Notes: generated by a model not told the origin, from the sequence alone. Shown: positions 19,202-29,457, counted from the stretch's first letter. The stretch: DNA of 64,000 nucleotides from CAWEHU01 sp963808965 (GCA_963808965.1 CAWEHU010000016.1:315774-379773); one strand, 5' to 3'. Numbers and translations are program-made.

Positions 19202-20158
19202 CTAGATCCGCTCGATGATCGCTTCGCCGAACAGGCCCTGCGGCCGGAACAGGAGCACGATCAAGGCGATAACGTAGGCGAGCCAGCTCTCGATGCCGCC
19301 GCCGACCAGCGGTCCCCAGTAGAACTCGCCGAGTTTCTCGCAGACGCCGATGATGAGGCCACCCACGATCGCGCCCGGAACCGAAGTGAAACCGCCCAGG
19401 ATGAGGACCGGAAGCGCCTTCAGCGCGATGATCTGAAGCGCGAACGAGACTTCCGAGCGTGCGCCCCACATGATTCCGGTTACGAGCGCGACCACGCCAG
19501 CCGCGAACCAGACGATGACCCAAATTTGGTTCAGCGATATGCCAACGGAGAGAGCCGCCTTGTGGCTGTCGGCGACGGCGCGGAGCGCACGGCCGATGCG
19601 GGTGCGCTGGAACAGCACCGCCAGGACCGCGACCATCAGCGAGGCGATGACCGCAGCCGCGATGTCGAGCTTTTGCAGCGAGACAAGTCCGCCCAGGATA
19701 TGCAGATCGATGGAGCCCTCTGGCAGGAAAAGCTCCGACGTGATCATGCGTTTGGGATTGCCGCCAAAAGCGAACTCCCCGAAACCGATGAGGAAATAGG
19801 TTAGCCCGAACGTCGCCATGAACAGGATGATATCGGGCCGGTTCACCAGAGGCCGCAGCACCAGCCGCTCGATCCCGACCGCGAGCAGGAACATGACGCC
19901 GAGCGCGAGCACGAGCGCCAGCAAGGCAGGGATGCCCAGATCGTGCAGGCCGACCAGGGTGAGCGCGGCGAACACCACCATGATGCCCTGCGCGAAATTG
20001 AACACGCCGGAGGCCTTGTAGATCAGCACGAAACCGAGCGCGACGAGCGCATAGAGCACGCCTGAGACCAGACCTTCCCAGATGGTCTGAACCAGCAGAT
20101 CGGGCGCACCCGCCATCTGCACGAATGGATCGAGGAGCACCTTGTAGAGCAGGTCCAT
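19202..20158 (-). CDS. livH: Branched-chain amino acid-type ABC permease LivH
   Basis: 318 residues, intact. About eight transmembrane helices; typical LivH sequence SGVLYALVALGFVLIYKASGVFNFAQGIMV near residues 30-60, RTRIGRALRAVADSHKAALSVGI in the coupling loop and LPVLILGGFTSVPGAIVGGL. It forms the translocation pore with LivM. It starts about a dozen bases downstream of the probable livG stop, with a purine-rich AGGGCGGCGCGGG leader. Confidence 0.93.
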   Translation of the reverse strand: MDLLYKVLLDPFVQMAGAPDLLVQTIWEGLVSGVLYALVALGFVLIYKASGVFNFAQGIMVVFAALTLVGLHDLGIPALLALVLALGVMFLLAVGIERLVLRPLVNRPDIILFMATFGLTYFLIGFGEFAFGGNPKRMITSELFLPEGSIDLHILGGLVSLQKLDIAAAVIASLMVAVLAVLFQRTRIGRALRAVADSHKAALSVGISLNQIWVIVWFAAGVVALVTGIMWGARSEVSFALQIIALKALPVLILGGFTSVPGAIVGGLIIGVCEKLGEFYWGPLVGGGIESWLAYVIALIVLLFRPQGLFGEAIIERI

Positions 20159-20170
20159 CCCGCGCCGCCC

Positions 20171-20960
20171 TTAATGCGCGTACGCCGAGATACGCCGCTA
20201 TGACCCGCTCGTCCCGCTTCACCGCGGCGGGAACGTCGTCGGCGATCTTGCGTCCATATTCCAGCACGACGACCCGGTCCGACAAATCCATGACGACGCC
20301 CATGTCGTGCTCGATCAACGCGATCGTCGTGCCGAACTGGTTATTCACGTCGAGGATGAAGCGGCACATGTCCTCCTTCTCCTCCATGTTCATCCCGGCC
20401 ATCGGCTCGTCGAGGAGCAGCAGCTCCGGCTCCATCGCCAGCGCGCGGCCCAGCTCCACGCGCTTTTGCAGGCCATAGGGAAGCTTGCCGACGGGAACAC
20501 GCCGGATCGCCTCGATTTCCAGGAAGTCGATGATCTCCTCGACGAAACGGCGATGCGCGATCTCCTCCCGCAGCGCGGGGCCGTGGCGCAGCAACTGCCA
20601 GAACAATCCGCGGCGCATCTTCAGCGTGCGTCCGGCCATGAGATTGTCGAGCGTCGTCATTCCTTTGAACAGAGCAACGTTCTGGAACGTGCGCGCGATG
20701 CCCTGACGCGCCGCAACCGAGGGACGCATGCGCGAGCGCGCCCGGCCCTTGAACGTGATGCATCCCCGCTGCGGATGATAGAAGCCGTTGATGACGTTCA
20801 GCATGGAGGTCTTGCCGGCGCCGTTCGGACCGATGATGGCGCGAATCTCGCCACGCCGGATGTCGAAGGAGACGTCGGTGATCGCCTTCACGCCGCCGAA
20901 GCGGAGCGAGACGCCTTCGACGGCCAGCAACACCTCGCCAGCCTCTCCATCTCCCCTCAT
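20171..20960 (-). CDS. livG: Branched-chain amino acid-type ABC transporter ATP-binding protein LivG, frameshift at the last codons
   Basis: About 262 residues. Walker A GPNGAGKTS, family-typical ARTFQNVALFKGMTTLDNLMAG, signature LPYGLQKRVELGRA, Walker B LLLLDEPMAGMN, then IEHDMGVVM. The literal frame reads through livH in a wrong frame because the normal end (YLGVAH-stop type) is shifted near 20180; with one base removed the TAA at 20171-20173 ends the gene just before livH. The start overlaps the acyl-CoA synthetase stop (ATGA), showing operon coupling. Confidence 0.9.
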
Positions 20961-22927
20961 GCGGCTTTGTCCAGCGCGGTTGGGGAATGCGGCGACAAGT
21001 CCCTGATCCGGACACGGGCGGAGATCATGCCCTTGCGGCCGTCCTCGAACGTCACCTCGGTCGCGATATCCGCCTCGCCGGCTCCGCTGTATAGCGCCTC
21101 GATCAGCTTGGCGTAGCGCTCGGCGATGAAGCGGCGGCGTACCTTCTGGGTGCGGGTCAGCTCGCCGTCATCGGCATCGAGCTCCTTGTGCAACACGAGG
21201 AACCGCCGGATCCGGAGGCCGTTCATGCCGGGTTCGGCGGCAAGATCCCGGTTCACCTGTTCGATATGCGATTGCAGCAGATCGTATACTCGCTCATTCC
21301 CGGCCAGCTCCTGATAGCTGGCATAGGTGATGCCGTGCCGTTCGGCCCAATTGCCGACGGCGGTGAGGTCGATGTTGAGAAAGCAGGTCACGCAGTCGCG
21401 CCCATCGCCGAAAGCGACGGCCTCGCGGATGTTGGCGTAGAATTTGAGCTTGTTCTCGATGTATTTCGGGGGAAACAGCAAACCGTTCTTTAGCCGGCCC
21501 ACGTCGCGGGCGCGATCTATGATCTTGAGCTGGCCGCTTGCGTCGAAAAATCCCGCGTCCCCGGTCCGGACATACCCGTCCGACGTCACGGCCTCGGCGG
21601 TCCGCTCATCATCCCTGAAATACGCGATGAACTGCCCGGGCGACTTGAACTGTATCTCACCGTTTTCCGCGAGCCGAATCTCGACTTCTGGCAGAACCCC
21701 GCCGACCGTATCGGGACGAATCTCGCCATCGGCCTGCGCGGTCAGATACAGAAAGCTCTCGGTCTGGCCATAGAACTGCTTCAGGTTCATCCCGAGCGAA
21801 CGATAGAAAGAAAACAGGTCGGGTCCGATGGCCTCGCCCGCGGTATAGGCGACCCGGATGCGTGAAAAGCCGAGCCTGTTCTTCAGCGGCGCATAGACCA
21901 ATAGGCGACCGACTCCGTAGAGCAGCCGTCCGCCCAAGCCAACGCGCTGGCCATTGAGGATGCGCTCGCCGTAGCGCCGGGCGACCTGGATGAAGAAGTG
22001 AAACATGCGCCGCTGGAGCGCGCCGGCGTCCTCCATTCGCACCATCGTCGCGGTCAGCAGGTTCTCGAACACGCGCGGCGGAGCGAAATAGAATGTCGGA
22101 CCGATCTCCCGCAAATTCTCCTGAACGGTTTCGACGCTCTCCGGACAAGCGATGCACCAGCCCGCGACCAATCCCTGCGCATAGGTCATGTAGTGGTCGC
22201 CGACCCAGGCGAGCGGCAGATAGGCGAGCACCTCGTCACTTTCAGTCAGACGGTCGAACGCCACCGTGCTTTGCGCGGCGCGCACGGACCGCTCCGCCGA
22301 GAGAAGCACGCCCTTCGGACGGCCGGTGGTGCCCGAAGTGTACAGGATCGCCGATACATCCTCTCCACTGCCACCGGCGATTTCCGCGTCCAGCCATTCC
22401 CGCGTCCGTGCGTCCGCGGCCAACGCCTCCGCTCCGTCGGCACTGACCGTTTCAATCGAATGGAGACGCGTATGGTCGTAATCGCGCAGTCCCTTGCGCT
22501 CGTCATACAAAATCCGTTCGAGCTTCGGCAGGCGTTCGGATACGGACAGAAGCTTGTCGACCTGCTCCTGGTCCTGCGCGATGGCGAAGCGCGCGGCGGC
22601 GTGCGACAGGACGAATGCGATCTCGTCGGCGACGGAATTGGCGTAGACCGGCACCGGGGCGGCGCCGAGCGCCTGGACCGCCATGAAAGACCAGTAGAGC
22701 CGCGGCCGATTTCCGCCCAGGATGGCGCAGGCATCGCCGCGCCGAAGGCCGAGCCGATGGAGGCCGACGGTCAGAGCGCGGACCGCCGCGTAGACCTCCT
22801 CCCAGGTCCAGCTCTGCCAAATACCGAGGTCCTTGTGCCGAAAGGCGGGACGGCTACCCCGGAGCGCGGCATTTCGCGCCAGCAGCTTAGGAAACGTGTT
22901 CTCGGTCTGCGGAACGTGGGTGCTCAG
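20957..22927 (-). CDS. AMP-dependent acyl-CoA synthetase, probable CTG start
   Basis: Adenylate-forming ligase of the long-chain acyl-CoA synthetase type, about 656 residues. Motifs: YTSGTTGRPKG (P-loop), YLPLAWVGDHYMTYAQGL, AGEAIGPDLFSFYRSLG, YGQTESF, TGDAGFFDASGQLKIIDR and a C-terminal TRTQKVRRRF. The frame stays open past the internal Met at 22684 through about 80 further family-like residues (NTFPKLLARNAALRG, WTWEEVYAAVRAL) to a TAA directly upstream. The only plausible start in that stretch is CTG at 22927, eight bases after AGGAG. It heads the liv operon and may activate the imported acid. Confidence 0.88.
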   Translation of the reverse strand: MSTHVPQTENTFPKLLARNAALRGSRPAFRHKDLGIWQSWTWEEVYAAVRALTVGLHRLGLRRGDACAILGGNRPRLYWSFMAVQALGAAPVPVYANSVADEIAFVLSHAAARFAIAQDQEQVDKLLSVSERLPKLERILYDERKGLRDYDHTRLHSIETVSADGAEALAADARTREWLDAEIAGGSGEDVSAILYTSGTTGRPKGVLLSAERSVRAAQSTVAFDRLTESDEVLAYLPLAWVGDHYMTYAQGLVAGWCIACPESVETVQENLREIGPTFYFAPPRVFENLLTATMVRMEDAGALQRRMFHFFIQVARRYGERILNGQRVGLGGRLLYGVGRLLVYAPLKNRLGFSRIRVAYTAGEAIGPDLFSFYRSLGMNLKQFYGQTESFLYLTAQADGEIRPDTVGGVLPEVEIRLAENGEIQFKSPGQFIAYFRDDERTAEAVTSDGYVRTGDAGFFDASGQLKIIDRARDVGRLKNGLLFPPKYIENKLKFYANIREAVAFGDGRDCVTCFLNIDLTAVGNWAERHGITYASYQELAGNERVYDLLQSHIEQVNRDLAAEPGMNGLRIRRFLVLHKELDADDGELTRTQKVRRRFIAERYAKLIEALYSGAGEADIATEVTFEDGRKGMISARVRIRDLSPHSPTALDKAA

Positions 22928-23061
22928 GCCTTACTCCTGCCGGGCCGCTCTGACGCCAAGGCGTATCGGCGCAATTGAACGGCATAGCAACGAAGGGCGG
23001 GAGGCGCCAGCACCCACCGGATGCGATCCGGCTTGCGTTGTGTTCCGATCCCCTCGCGGCT

Positions 23062-23847
23062 ATGACCGGCTGCATGACCGACGCCGCTCTTCTTGAACTC
23101 GCAGCCGATCTCGCGCTTCGCGCGGCCGCGATCATCCTCTCGGTGCGTCGCGGCGGATTCGACGTGATCGCAAAGGCGGACGAGTCTCCTGTGACCGCGG
23201 CGGATCACGCAGCGGAGGCAGTGATCGTCGCGGGGCTGCGGGAAGCGACCGACTTCCCGGTTATCGCCGAGGAGGAAATGGCAGCCGGCCGGATGACCGA
23301 AGCCGTGCACACGTTCTGGCTTGTCGACCCGCTCGACGGCACGCGCGAATTCGCGGCAGGCCGCGACGACTTCACCGTGAATGTCGGTCTGGTGCGGGAC
23401 GGGCACGCCGTGCTGGGCGCCGTCGCTGCTCCAGCCCATGGCGAACTGTTCGGCGGCATTGTCGGCCAAGTCGCGTGGAAGCGCGCCGGCACGCGGGAGC
23501 AGAAAATCACGGCGCGGACGGCCCCGGCCGAGGGCATCGCCGTGTTAGCCAGCCGGCATTACGGCAACGATCCGCGGCTGCGGAGCTTCCTCGAAGGACG
23601 CCGGGTTGCTTCCGTCACTCATATGGGCTCCGCGCTTAAGTTCTGCCGACTGGCGGAGGGCGTCGCGGATCTGTATCCGCGCTTCGGCCGCACGATGGAA
23701 TGGGACACGGCGGCTCCGCAGGCGGTACTTGAGGCCGCGGGAGGGACAGTGAGCCGGTTCGATGGAAGCGAGCTGACCTACGGCAAGCCAGGCTGGGCGA
23801 ATCCGCCCTTCGTCTGCACTGGCAGCCCGGCTCCCGACCGACTCTAG
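23062..23847 (+). CDS. cysQ: 3'(2'),5'-bisphosphate nucleotidase CysQ-like
   Basis: Mg-dependent phosphatase that removes 3'-phosphate from PAP/PAPS in sulfate assimilation. Visible metal and catalytic motifs: PVTAADHAAE, PVIAEEE (Glu ligands), WLVDPLDGTREF (D-P-L-D-G-T) and MEWDTAAPQAVLEAAGG. Alternative starts are ATG 23062 and 23074; neither has a strong ribosome site. It ends in a CTAG that is shared, on opposite strands, with the ubiG stop. Confidence 0.85.
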   Translation: MTGCMTDAALLELAADLALRAAAIILSVRRGGFDVIAKADESPVTAADHAAEAVIVAGLREATDFPVIAEEEMAAGRMTEAVHTFWLVDPLDGTREFAAGRDDFTVNVGLVRDGHAVLGAVAAPAHGELFGGIVGQVAWKRAGTREQKITARTAPAEGIAVLASRHYGNDPRLRSFLEGRRVASVTHMGSALKFCRLAEGVADLYPRFGRTMEWDTAAPQAVLEAAGGTVSRFDGSELTYGKPGWANPPFVCTGSPAPDRL

Positions 23848-24590
23848 GCCGCCGACCCCGCCTCCGCCGCCAGGATGTAGTTCACCGAAACGTCCCGACC
23901 GATGCGCCATCGTCGCGCCAACGGATCGAGCGTCATCCCGGCGATATCCGTCACCCGGAAGCCAGCCGACCGGAGTGCGCCGCCCAACTCCGCGGGGGTG
24001 ATGAACTTCCGCCAGTCATGCGTGCCGACCGGCAGCCAGCGCAACACATACTCAGCGCCCACCTTCGCCATCAGGAAGGAGCGCGGCGTGCGGTTCAGGG
24101 TGGAGAGGAACAAAAGCCCGTCCGGCTCCATCAGCCGCGCGATGGCGCGAAGAAAGGCATGGGGGTCCGGCACGTGCTCGATCACCTCGAGCGCCGTCAC
24201 GACCGGAAATCGCAGCCCCCCGGCGGCGAGATCCTCGGCGATGGCGGTCCGGTAAGTCACGGAAAGGCCCTGCCCCGCTGCATGGGCGCGGGCCGCCTCG
24301 ATCGCCTCGCCGGCGGCGTCGATCCCCAGCACCTCGAAACCCTGCCGGGCCAACGCCTCGGCCGCGAGGCCCGCGCCGCAGCCGACATCGAGCAGCCGAA
24401 CCCCGTGGAAATCCGGATATTTGCGCCGGACCCGCTCGGTGATCCAGCGGATGCGGACCGGGTTCATCCGGTGCAGCGGCCGCATCGGCCCGTCCGGGTC
24501 CCACCACCGCGACGCGAGTGCGTCGAAGCGTAAGACCTCTTCGGCCGAAACGGAGCGACCCGGTTCCAGCTTCGCGAAACTGTCCTGCAT
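23844..24590 (-). CDS. ubiG: Ubiquinone biosynthesis O-methyltransferase UbiG
   Basis: 248 residues. SAM-dependent enzyme for both O-methylation steps of ubiquinone synthesis. Motifs: early FDALASRWWDPDGPMRPLHRMNPVR (UbiG hallmark), motif I LLDVGCGAGLAAEALARQG, acidic GIDAAGEAIEAARAHA, EVIEHVPDP and LSTLNRTPRSFL. It is intact and divergent from lysC, with 112 bases between the two starts. Confidence 0.95.
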   Translation of the reverse strand: MQDSFAKLEPGRSVSAEEVLRFDALASRWWDPDGPMRPLHRMNPVRIRWITERVRRKYPDFHGVRLLDVGCGAGLAAEALARQGFEVLGIDAAGEAIEAARAHAAGQGLSVTYRTAIAEDLAAGGLRFPVVTALEVIEHVPDPHAFLRAIARLMEPDGLLFLSTLNRTPRSFLMAKVGAEYVLRWLPVGTHDWRKFITPAELGGALRSAGFRVTDIAGMTLDPLARRWRIGRDVSVNYILAAEAGSAA

Positions 24591-24702
24591 TGAGTTGCCC
24601 GCCCTGCCGGGGGCCAGTATGTGTGCCCGCGCCCGGCAAGACGCAATCCTGCCGGATGCCCGGCCTCGTTCGGGCTCTCGAACAAGCAGCCGCTGGAGCC
24701 TC

Positions 24703-25935
24703 ATGTCCCGCATCGTCATGAAATTTGGCGGCACCTCCGTCGCGGATCTCGATCGTATCCGCCACGTCGCCGCTCGCGTGAAGTGCGAGGTCGAGGCGGG
24801 AAACGAGGTCGCAGTGGTCGTCTCGGCGATGGCTGGTGCAACCAACCAGCTCGTGGCGTGGTGCCAGTCCCTCTCGCCGCTGCATGACGCCCGCGAATAC
24901 GATGCCGTGGTCGCGACGGGCGAGCAGATCACGACGGGCCTGTTGGCGATCGCGCTCCAGGAAATCGGTGTCGAGGCCCGTTCCTGGCAGGGCTGGCAGA
25001 TCCCGATCCAGACCGACAACGCGCACGGCAAGGCACGCATCATGTCGATCGACGGCGGCGAACTGGCCCGTCGTGTAGCCGCCGGGCAGGTGGCCGTGGT
25101 GGCGGGATTCCAGGGTGTCGGCCCCGATGACCGCGTGACGACGCTCGGGCGCGGCGGGTCCGACACCTCGGCGGTCGCGCTCGCCGCCGCGCTGCGGGCC
25201 GACCGCTGCGATATCTACACGGACGTTGATGGGGTATACACAACCGATCCGCGCATCGTCCCGCGTGCCCGCAAGCTGGACAGGATCGCCTATGAGGAGA
25301 TGCTGGAACTGGCCTCGGTGGGCGCGAAGGTGTTGCAGACCCGCAGCGTCGAGCTGGCGATGAACGAAAGAGTGCGGGTCCGGGTGCTGTCCAGCTTCGA
25401 GGACGCGCCGGGCGGCGAGGAAACCGGCACGCTCGTGGTGGATGAGGACGAGATCGTGGAACAGCAGATCGTGACCGGGATCGCCTATTCCCGTGACGAG
25501 GCGAAGATCACGGTGCGCGGGGTACCGGACCGGCCCGGCATTGCCGCCTCGATCTTCGGCAGCCTGGCGGAGCACAACGTCAATGTCGACATGATCGTGC
25601 AGAACGTGTCGGCCGAGGGCCTGACCGACATGACCTTCACGGTCGGTAAGGCGGACCTGCCCCGCGCGCATGCTGCGCTCGCCGAGACGCAGGCCCAGAT
25701 CGGTTACGCTCAAATCCTGGCCGACCACGACGTGGCGAAGATCAGCGTGGTTGGGGTCGGAATGCGCAGCCATGCCGGCGTCGCGAGCATGATGTTCCGG
25801 GCGCTGGCCGACAAAGCCATCAATATCGAAGTGATTTCGACCAGCGAGATCAAAGTGAGCGTGCTGATCGCCGCCGAGTATACGGAACTCGCGGTGCGCG
25901 CGCTTCACACGGCCTATGGTCTCGATGCCGCCTGA
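24703..25935 (+). CDS. lysC: Aspartate kinase
   Basis: 410 residues. Phosphorylates aspartate at the head of the Lys/Thr/Met pathway. N-terminal KFGGTSVADLDRI, ATGEQITTGLL, the nucleotide loop TTLGRGGSDTSAVALAAAL and YTDVDGVYTTDPR identify the kinase domain; two ACT domains follow from about residue 265 (KITVRGVPDRPGIAASIFGSL and KISVVGVGMRSHAGVASMMF), which normally give lysine/threonine feedback inhibition. The ATG at 24703 is preceded by GGAG. Its 3' end overlaps the next gene's start. Confidence 0.96.
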   Translation: MSRIVMKFGGTSVADLDRIRHVAARVKCEVEAGNEVAVVVSAMAGATNQLVAWCQSLSPLHDAREYDAVVATGEQITTGLLAIALQEIGVEARSWQGWQIPIQTDNAHGKARIMSIDGGELARRVAAGQVAVVAGFQGVGPDDRVTTLGRGGSDTSAVALAAALRADRCDIYTDVDGVYTTDPRIVPRARKLDRIAYEEMLELASVGAKVLQTRSVELAMNERVRVRVLSSFEDAPGGEETGTLVVDEDEIVEQQIVTGIAYSRDEAKITVRGVPDRPGIAASIFGSLAEHNVNVDMIVQNVSAEGLTDMTFTVGKADLPRAHAALAETQAQIGYAQILADHDVAKISVVGVGMRSHAGVASMMFRALADKAINIEVISTSEIKVSVLIAAEYTELAVRALHTAYGLDAA

Positions 25936-27010
25936 CATCACCCCTCCGGACCCGGACCGCCTCGCGGCTCGGGCGGAGCTCGATAGGCTCTGGGAGAGCG
26001 GCACGCGCTTCCTCGGCTGCGAGGTCGCGTTGATGGGCGGCGCGATGAGCTGGGTCAGCGAGCGGCACCTCGTCTCCGCCATCTCCAACGCGGGCGGGTT
26101 CGGAGTCATCGCCTGTGGCGCAATGGGACCCGATCTCCTGGCCGCCGAGATCGCCGGGACCCAGGCGCTGACGGACAAGCCGTTCGGCGTGAACCTCATC
26201 ACCATGCACCCCGAGCTCGACGCGCTGATCCGGGTCTGCCTGGAGGCGAAGGTCGGGCACATCGTCCTGGCGGGCGGCATTCCACCGGGCGGAGCCGTGC
26301 GCGCCGTCAAGGAGGGCGGCGCGAAGCTCATCGCCTTCGCACCCGCGCTCGTCTTGGCCAAACGGCTGATCCGCTCGGGGGCGGATGCACTCGTGATCGA
26401 GGGCTCCGAGGCGGGCGGGCATATCGGCCCGGTGTCGCTGACCGTGCTGGCGCAGGAGATCCTGCCGCATATCCGCGAGGTGCCCGTCTTCGTCGCGGGC
26501 GGGCTCGGACGCGGCGAGGCGATCCTCTCTTATCTCGAGATGGGGGCGTCGGGCGCCCAGCTCGGGACCCGCTTCGCGGCGGCGGCGGAGTTGATCGCGC
26601 ATCCCCGCTTCAAGCAGGCTTTCATCAGGGCCGCCGCACGCGACGCGGTGCCGTCGGTGCAACTCGACGAACGGTTTCCGGTGATCCCGGTCCGCGGTCT
26701 CGCCAACGCCGGGACGAAGCGGTTCCTCGAGCACCAGTCGGACACCCTTCGCCGCTTCCAGGCGGGCGAGCTGTCGAAGGAGGAGGCGCAACTCGACATC
26801 GAGCATTTCTGGGCCGGCGCCCTGCGACGCGCGGTGATCGAGGGCGATGTCGAGCAAGGTTCGGTGATGGCGGGGCAATCGGTCGGCCTCGTGACCGCCG
26901 AGCAGCCGGTAGCCGCTATCGTCGCGGAGCTTGTCGACCAGGCGATGGCGGCCCTGCTCGCACGGCGGAACCTCCGGGCGGGTAGCGGCCCCCCGGCGCG
27001 GCGCGCCTGA
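25916..27010 (+). CDS. Nitronate monooxygenase-like FMN oxidoreductase
   Basis: 364 residues; flavin-binding TIM barrel of the 2-nitropropane dioxygenase/NMO family. Seen: GGAMSWVSERHLVSAISNAGGFG, PFGVNLITMHP, KEGGAKLIAFAP, DALVIEGSEAGGHIG and VFVAGGLGRGE, covering the FMN phosphate and active-site loops. The start may be ATG 25916 or ATG 25925, both inside the lysC 3' end, suggesting co-transcription. Physiological substrate is unknown; annotation of this family as nitronate oxidases is often generic. Confidence 0.85.
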   Translation: MVSMPPDITPPDPDRLAARAELDRLWESGTRFLGCEVALMGGAMSWVSERHLVSAISNAGGFGVIACGAMGPDLLAAEIAGTQALTDKPFGVNLITMHPELDALIRVCLEAKVGHIVLAGGIPPGGAVRAVKEGGAKLIAFAPALVLAKRLIRSGADALVIEGSEAGGHIGPVSLTVLAQEILPHIREVPVFVAGGLGRGEAILSYLEMGASGAQLGTRFAAAAELIAHPRFKQAFIRAAARDAVPSVQLDERFPVIPVRGLANAGTKRFLEHQSDTLRRFQAGELSKEEAQLDIEHFWAGALRRAVIEGDVEQGSVMAGQSVGLVTAEQPVAAIVAELVDQAMAALLARRNLRAGSGPPARRA

Positions 27011-27019
27011 GAGAGTTCG

Positions 27020-29259
27020 GTGTCTCCCCCGCGCCGGCTGCTCACCCGCCTGCGCGAAACCTTGGCGCACGGGCCGGCCTCCCTGAGCGAATTGGTCCAG
27101 CTGGTCGGATGCCGAGCTCCTGACCGAGGTTTGCTCGATTTACGCGATGCGCCCCGGCGACACACTGGAACTGGTCGCGACCGAGGGACTTAACCCGGAG
27201 GCGGTCGGGCGCACCCGGCTGCTTGTGGGGGAAGGCATCGTGGGGCGCTGCGCCGCCCTCGGCACGGTGATGAACCTGCCCGATGCCCAGAACCATCCCG
27301 CTTTCGCCTATCGGCCGGAGACGGGGGAGGAACCCTACGCGTCGCTGCTGGCCGTCCCGGTCCGGCGCGCCGGCCATACCCTCGGCGTCCTCACGGTACA
27401 GAACCGGGCCCCTCGCCTCTTTACCGAAGAGGAGGTCGACGTTTTGGAGACGGTGGCCATGCTGCTGGCCGAGGTGCTGGCGGCGTCCGGGGCGTTCGAT
27501 GGTGCGGAGGAAGGCGTCGGCTCGACCATTCCTCGGGTCTTCTCCGCGACGACGCTCGTGTCCGGCATCGCGGTGGGACCGGTGGTCCTGCACGGCACGC
27601 GCATCGTGGCGCATCGTCTGCTGGCCGACGATCCCGAGGCGGAAATGCGGCGGCTCAACGATGCCCTCTCGCGGATGCAGCGGGGACTGCACGAGCTCAT
27701 CGAGACCCGCGCGCCGGACCCCGAGGGCGGCGCGAACCCGGACGCATCCGCCTCGCGTGAGGTACTGGAGGCCTACAAGCTGATCGCGGCCGACGCCGGC
27801 TGGCTCCGCCGAGCGGCCGACGTCATCGCGGGCGGGCTGAGCGCCGAGGCCGCCGTGCAGCGGGTTGCCGGCGAGCTGCGCGACCGCATGCGGCGTATCG
27901 CGGACCCTTATCTGCGGGAGCGGCTGGCGGACCTCGAAGACCTCGCCGCACGCCTGTTCAATGCGCTCACCGGTCAAGCACCGCAGCCGGCGGTTTCGCC
28001 CGGGGCAATCCTCGTCGCCCGCCGGCTTGGCCCCGCCGAGCTGCTCGCATGGCACGGCCGCGGCATCGCGGGCGTGGTGATCGAAGAGGGCAGCCCCGCC
28101 GGGCACGCCGCGATTTCTGGCGCGCGCCTTGGGGCTTCCCGCTCTAAGCGGGGCGCGTGGGGTGCTGGACGCCGCCGAGCCGGGCGACGAGGCGGTGCTG
28201 GACGCCGACCAGGGGCAGCTCATCCTGCGCCCGGAAGCCGAGGTGAAGCAGGGCTATGCGCTCGCCCTGGAGACCCGCTCGGAGCAGCAGGCCGGTTGGG
28301 CGGCATTGCGCGACCGCCCGGCCGTTACGGCGGACGGCGTCCCCGTGCGCCTCATGCTCAACGTGGGTCTCAGCCTCGAGCTGGATCAGCTCGACATTAC
28401 CGGAGCGGAGGGCATCGGCCTGTTCCGGACCGAGATCGCGATGCTGGCCCGCGGCGCGGTGACGGACACCGCCGAGCAGGCGGCGGTCTATTCGCGCGTC
28501 CTGGATGCGGCGGGCACGCGGCCCGTCATATTCCGCACGCTCGACCTCGGCGGCGACAAACTGCTGCCTGGTATGGAGCTGGAGGAGGAAAATCCGGCGA
28601 TGGGCTGGCGCTCGATCCGCGTGGGCCTCGACCGGCCCGCGCTGCTCCGCCGCCAGCTTCGGGCGCTGCTGCTCGGCGCGGCGGGCCGGCCGCTCTTCGT
28701 CATGTTCCCGATGATCGCCACGGTGGCCGAGTTCCGTAAGGCTCGCGCGCTGCTGCTGGCCGAGGCGGGGCGCGTTCCCGAGCGGCCAGAGCGGCTCTCG
28801 ATCGGGACGATGCTGGAGATCCCGGCCTTGATGTGGCAGCTGCCGGAATTGTTCAAGCTCGCCGATTTCGTTTCGGTCGGGTCAAACGATCTGCTGCAAT
28901 TCCTGTTCGCCGCGGATCGGAGCTCGCCCGCCCTCGCCGGCCGCTACGACCTGCTCTCGCCGGCGGTGTTCGACCTGTTGGAAGGATTGCTGTGCGCGGC
29001 ACGCGCGGCCGGGATCGAGGTCTCGGTCTGCGGCGAGGCCGCCTCCCGGCCGCTGGAGGCTCTGGCCCTGGTCGGCCTCGGCCTCACCAACCTATCCATG
29101 CCCTCACCCGGAATTCTGCCCGTCAAGGCCATGCTTGCCTCGGTCGATCTGGGAAGCTTTCGTTCGGTGCTCCACACCATTCGCAAGAACGCGGCCGGGG
29201 AGGCGAGCCTGCGCGAGCACATCGAGGCGTGGGCGCGCGAACAAGACTTGCCACTGTGA
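27020..29259 (+). CDS. ptsP: Phosphoenolpyruvate-protein phosphotransferase PtsP (EI-Ntr), two frameshifts
   Basis: First enzyme of the nitrogen-related PTS, using PEP to phosphorylate NPr. Domain order: N-terminal GAF (LVATEGLNPEAVGRTRLLVGEGIVG; LFTEEEVDVLETVA), EI HPr-binding and phospho-His domain, then PEP-binding barrel (GIGLFRTEIAML, FRTLDLGGDKLLPG, PMIATVAEFR, SVGSNDLLQFLFAADR, VCGEAAS). Frame breaks: one extra G near 27107-27108 and one extra T at 28114-28116. Without the T the active-site region reads GSPAGHAAILARALGLPALSG with the catalytic His. The start is taken as the GTG at 27020 because the PRRLLTRLRETL helix begins there. Confidence 0.88.
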
Positions 29260-29304
29260 CCTCGAAACCACACACGCTGGACTATCCGCGTCACAACACG
29301 CGAG

Positions 29305-29336
29305 TTGACGTGGCGCCCGAACCGAGTCACTATAAG
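29305..29336 (+). promoter_or_regulatory. Possible promoter of the rodZ-like gene
   Basis: TTGACG at 29305-29310 and TATAAG at 29331-29336 lie in the 198-base gap between ptsP and the rodZ-like gene. The 20-base spacing is long for sigma-70; an alternative -10 (CACTAT) gives 17. Weak evidence only. Confidence 0.3.
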
Positions 29337-29457
29337 GTCGTTCTGCCGAGCAGACAGGGGGTGCTTGATACCCGCGGTTGCCGAGGCAACTCGACCGCAC
29401 CGCACCTTCCGGGTCTTGCAGCAGGATCATAGGTCGAGGCTGGCGGAAAGCCGGGCG

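Noticed and set aside
19071..20960. A 629-residue LivG with a long C-terminal extension
   Set aside because: The extension is livH in a wrong frame, entered through a slip just before the livG stop.
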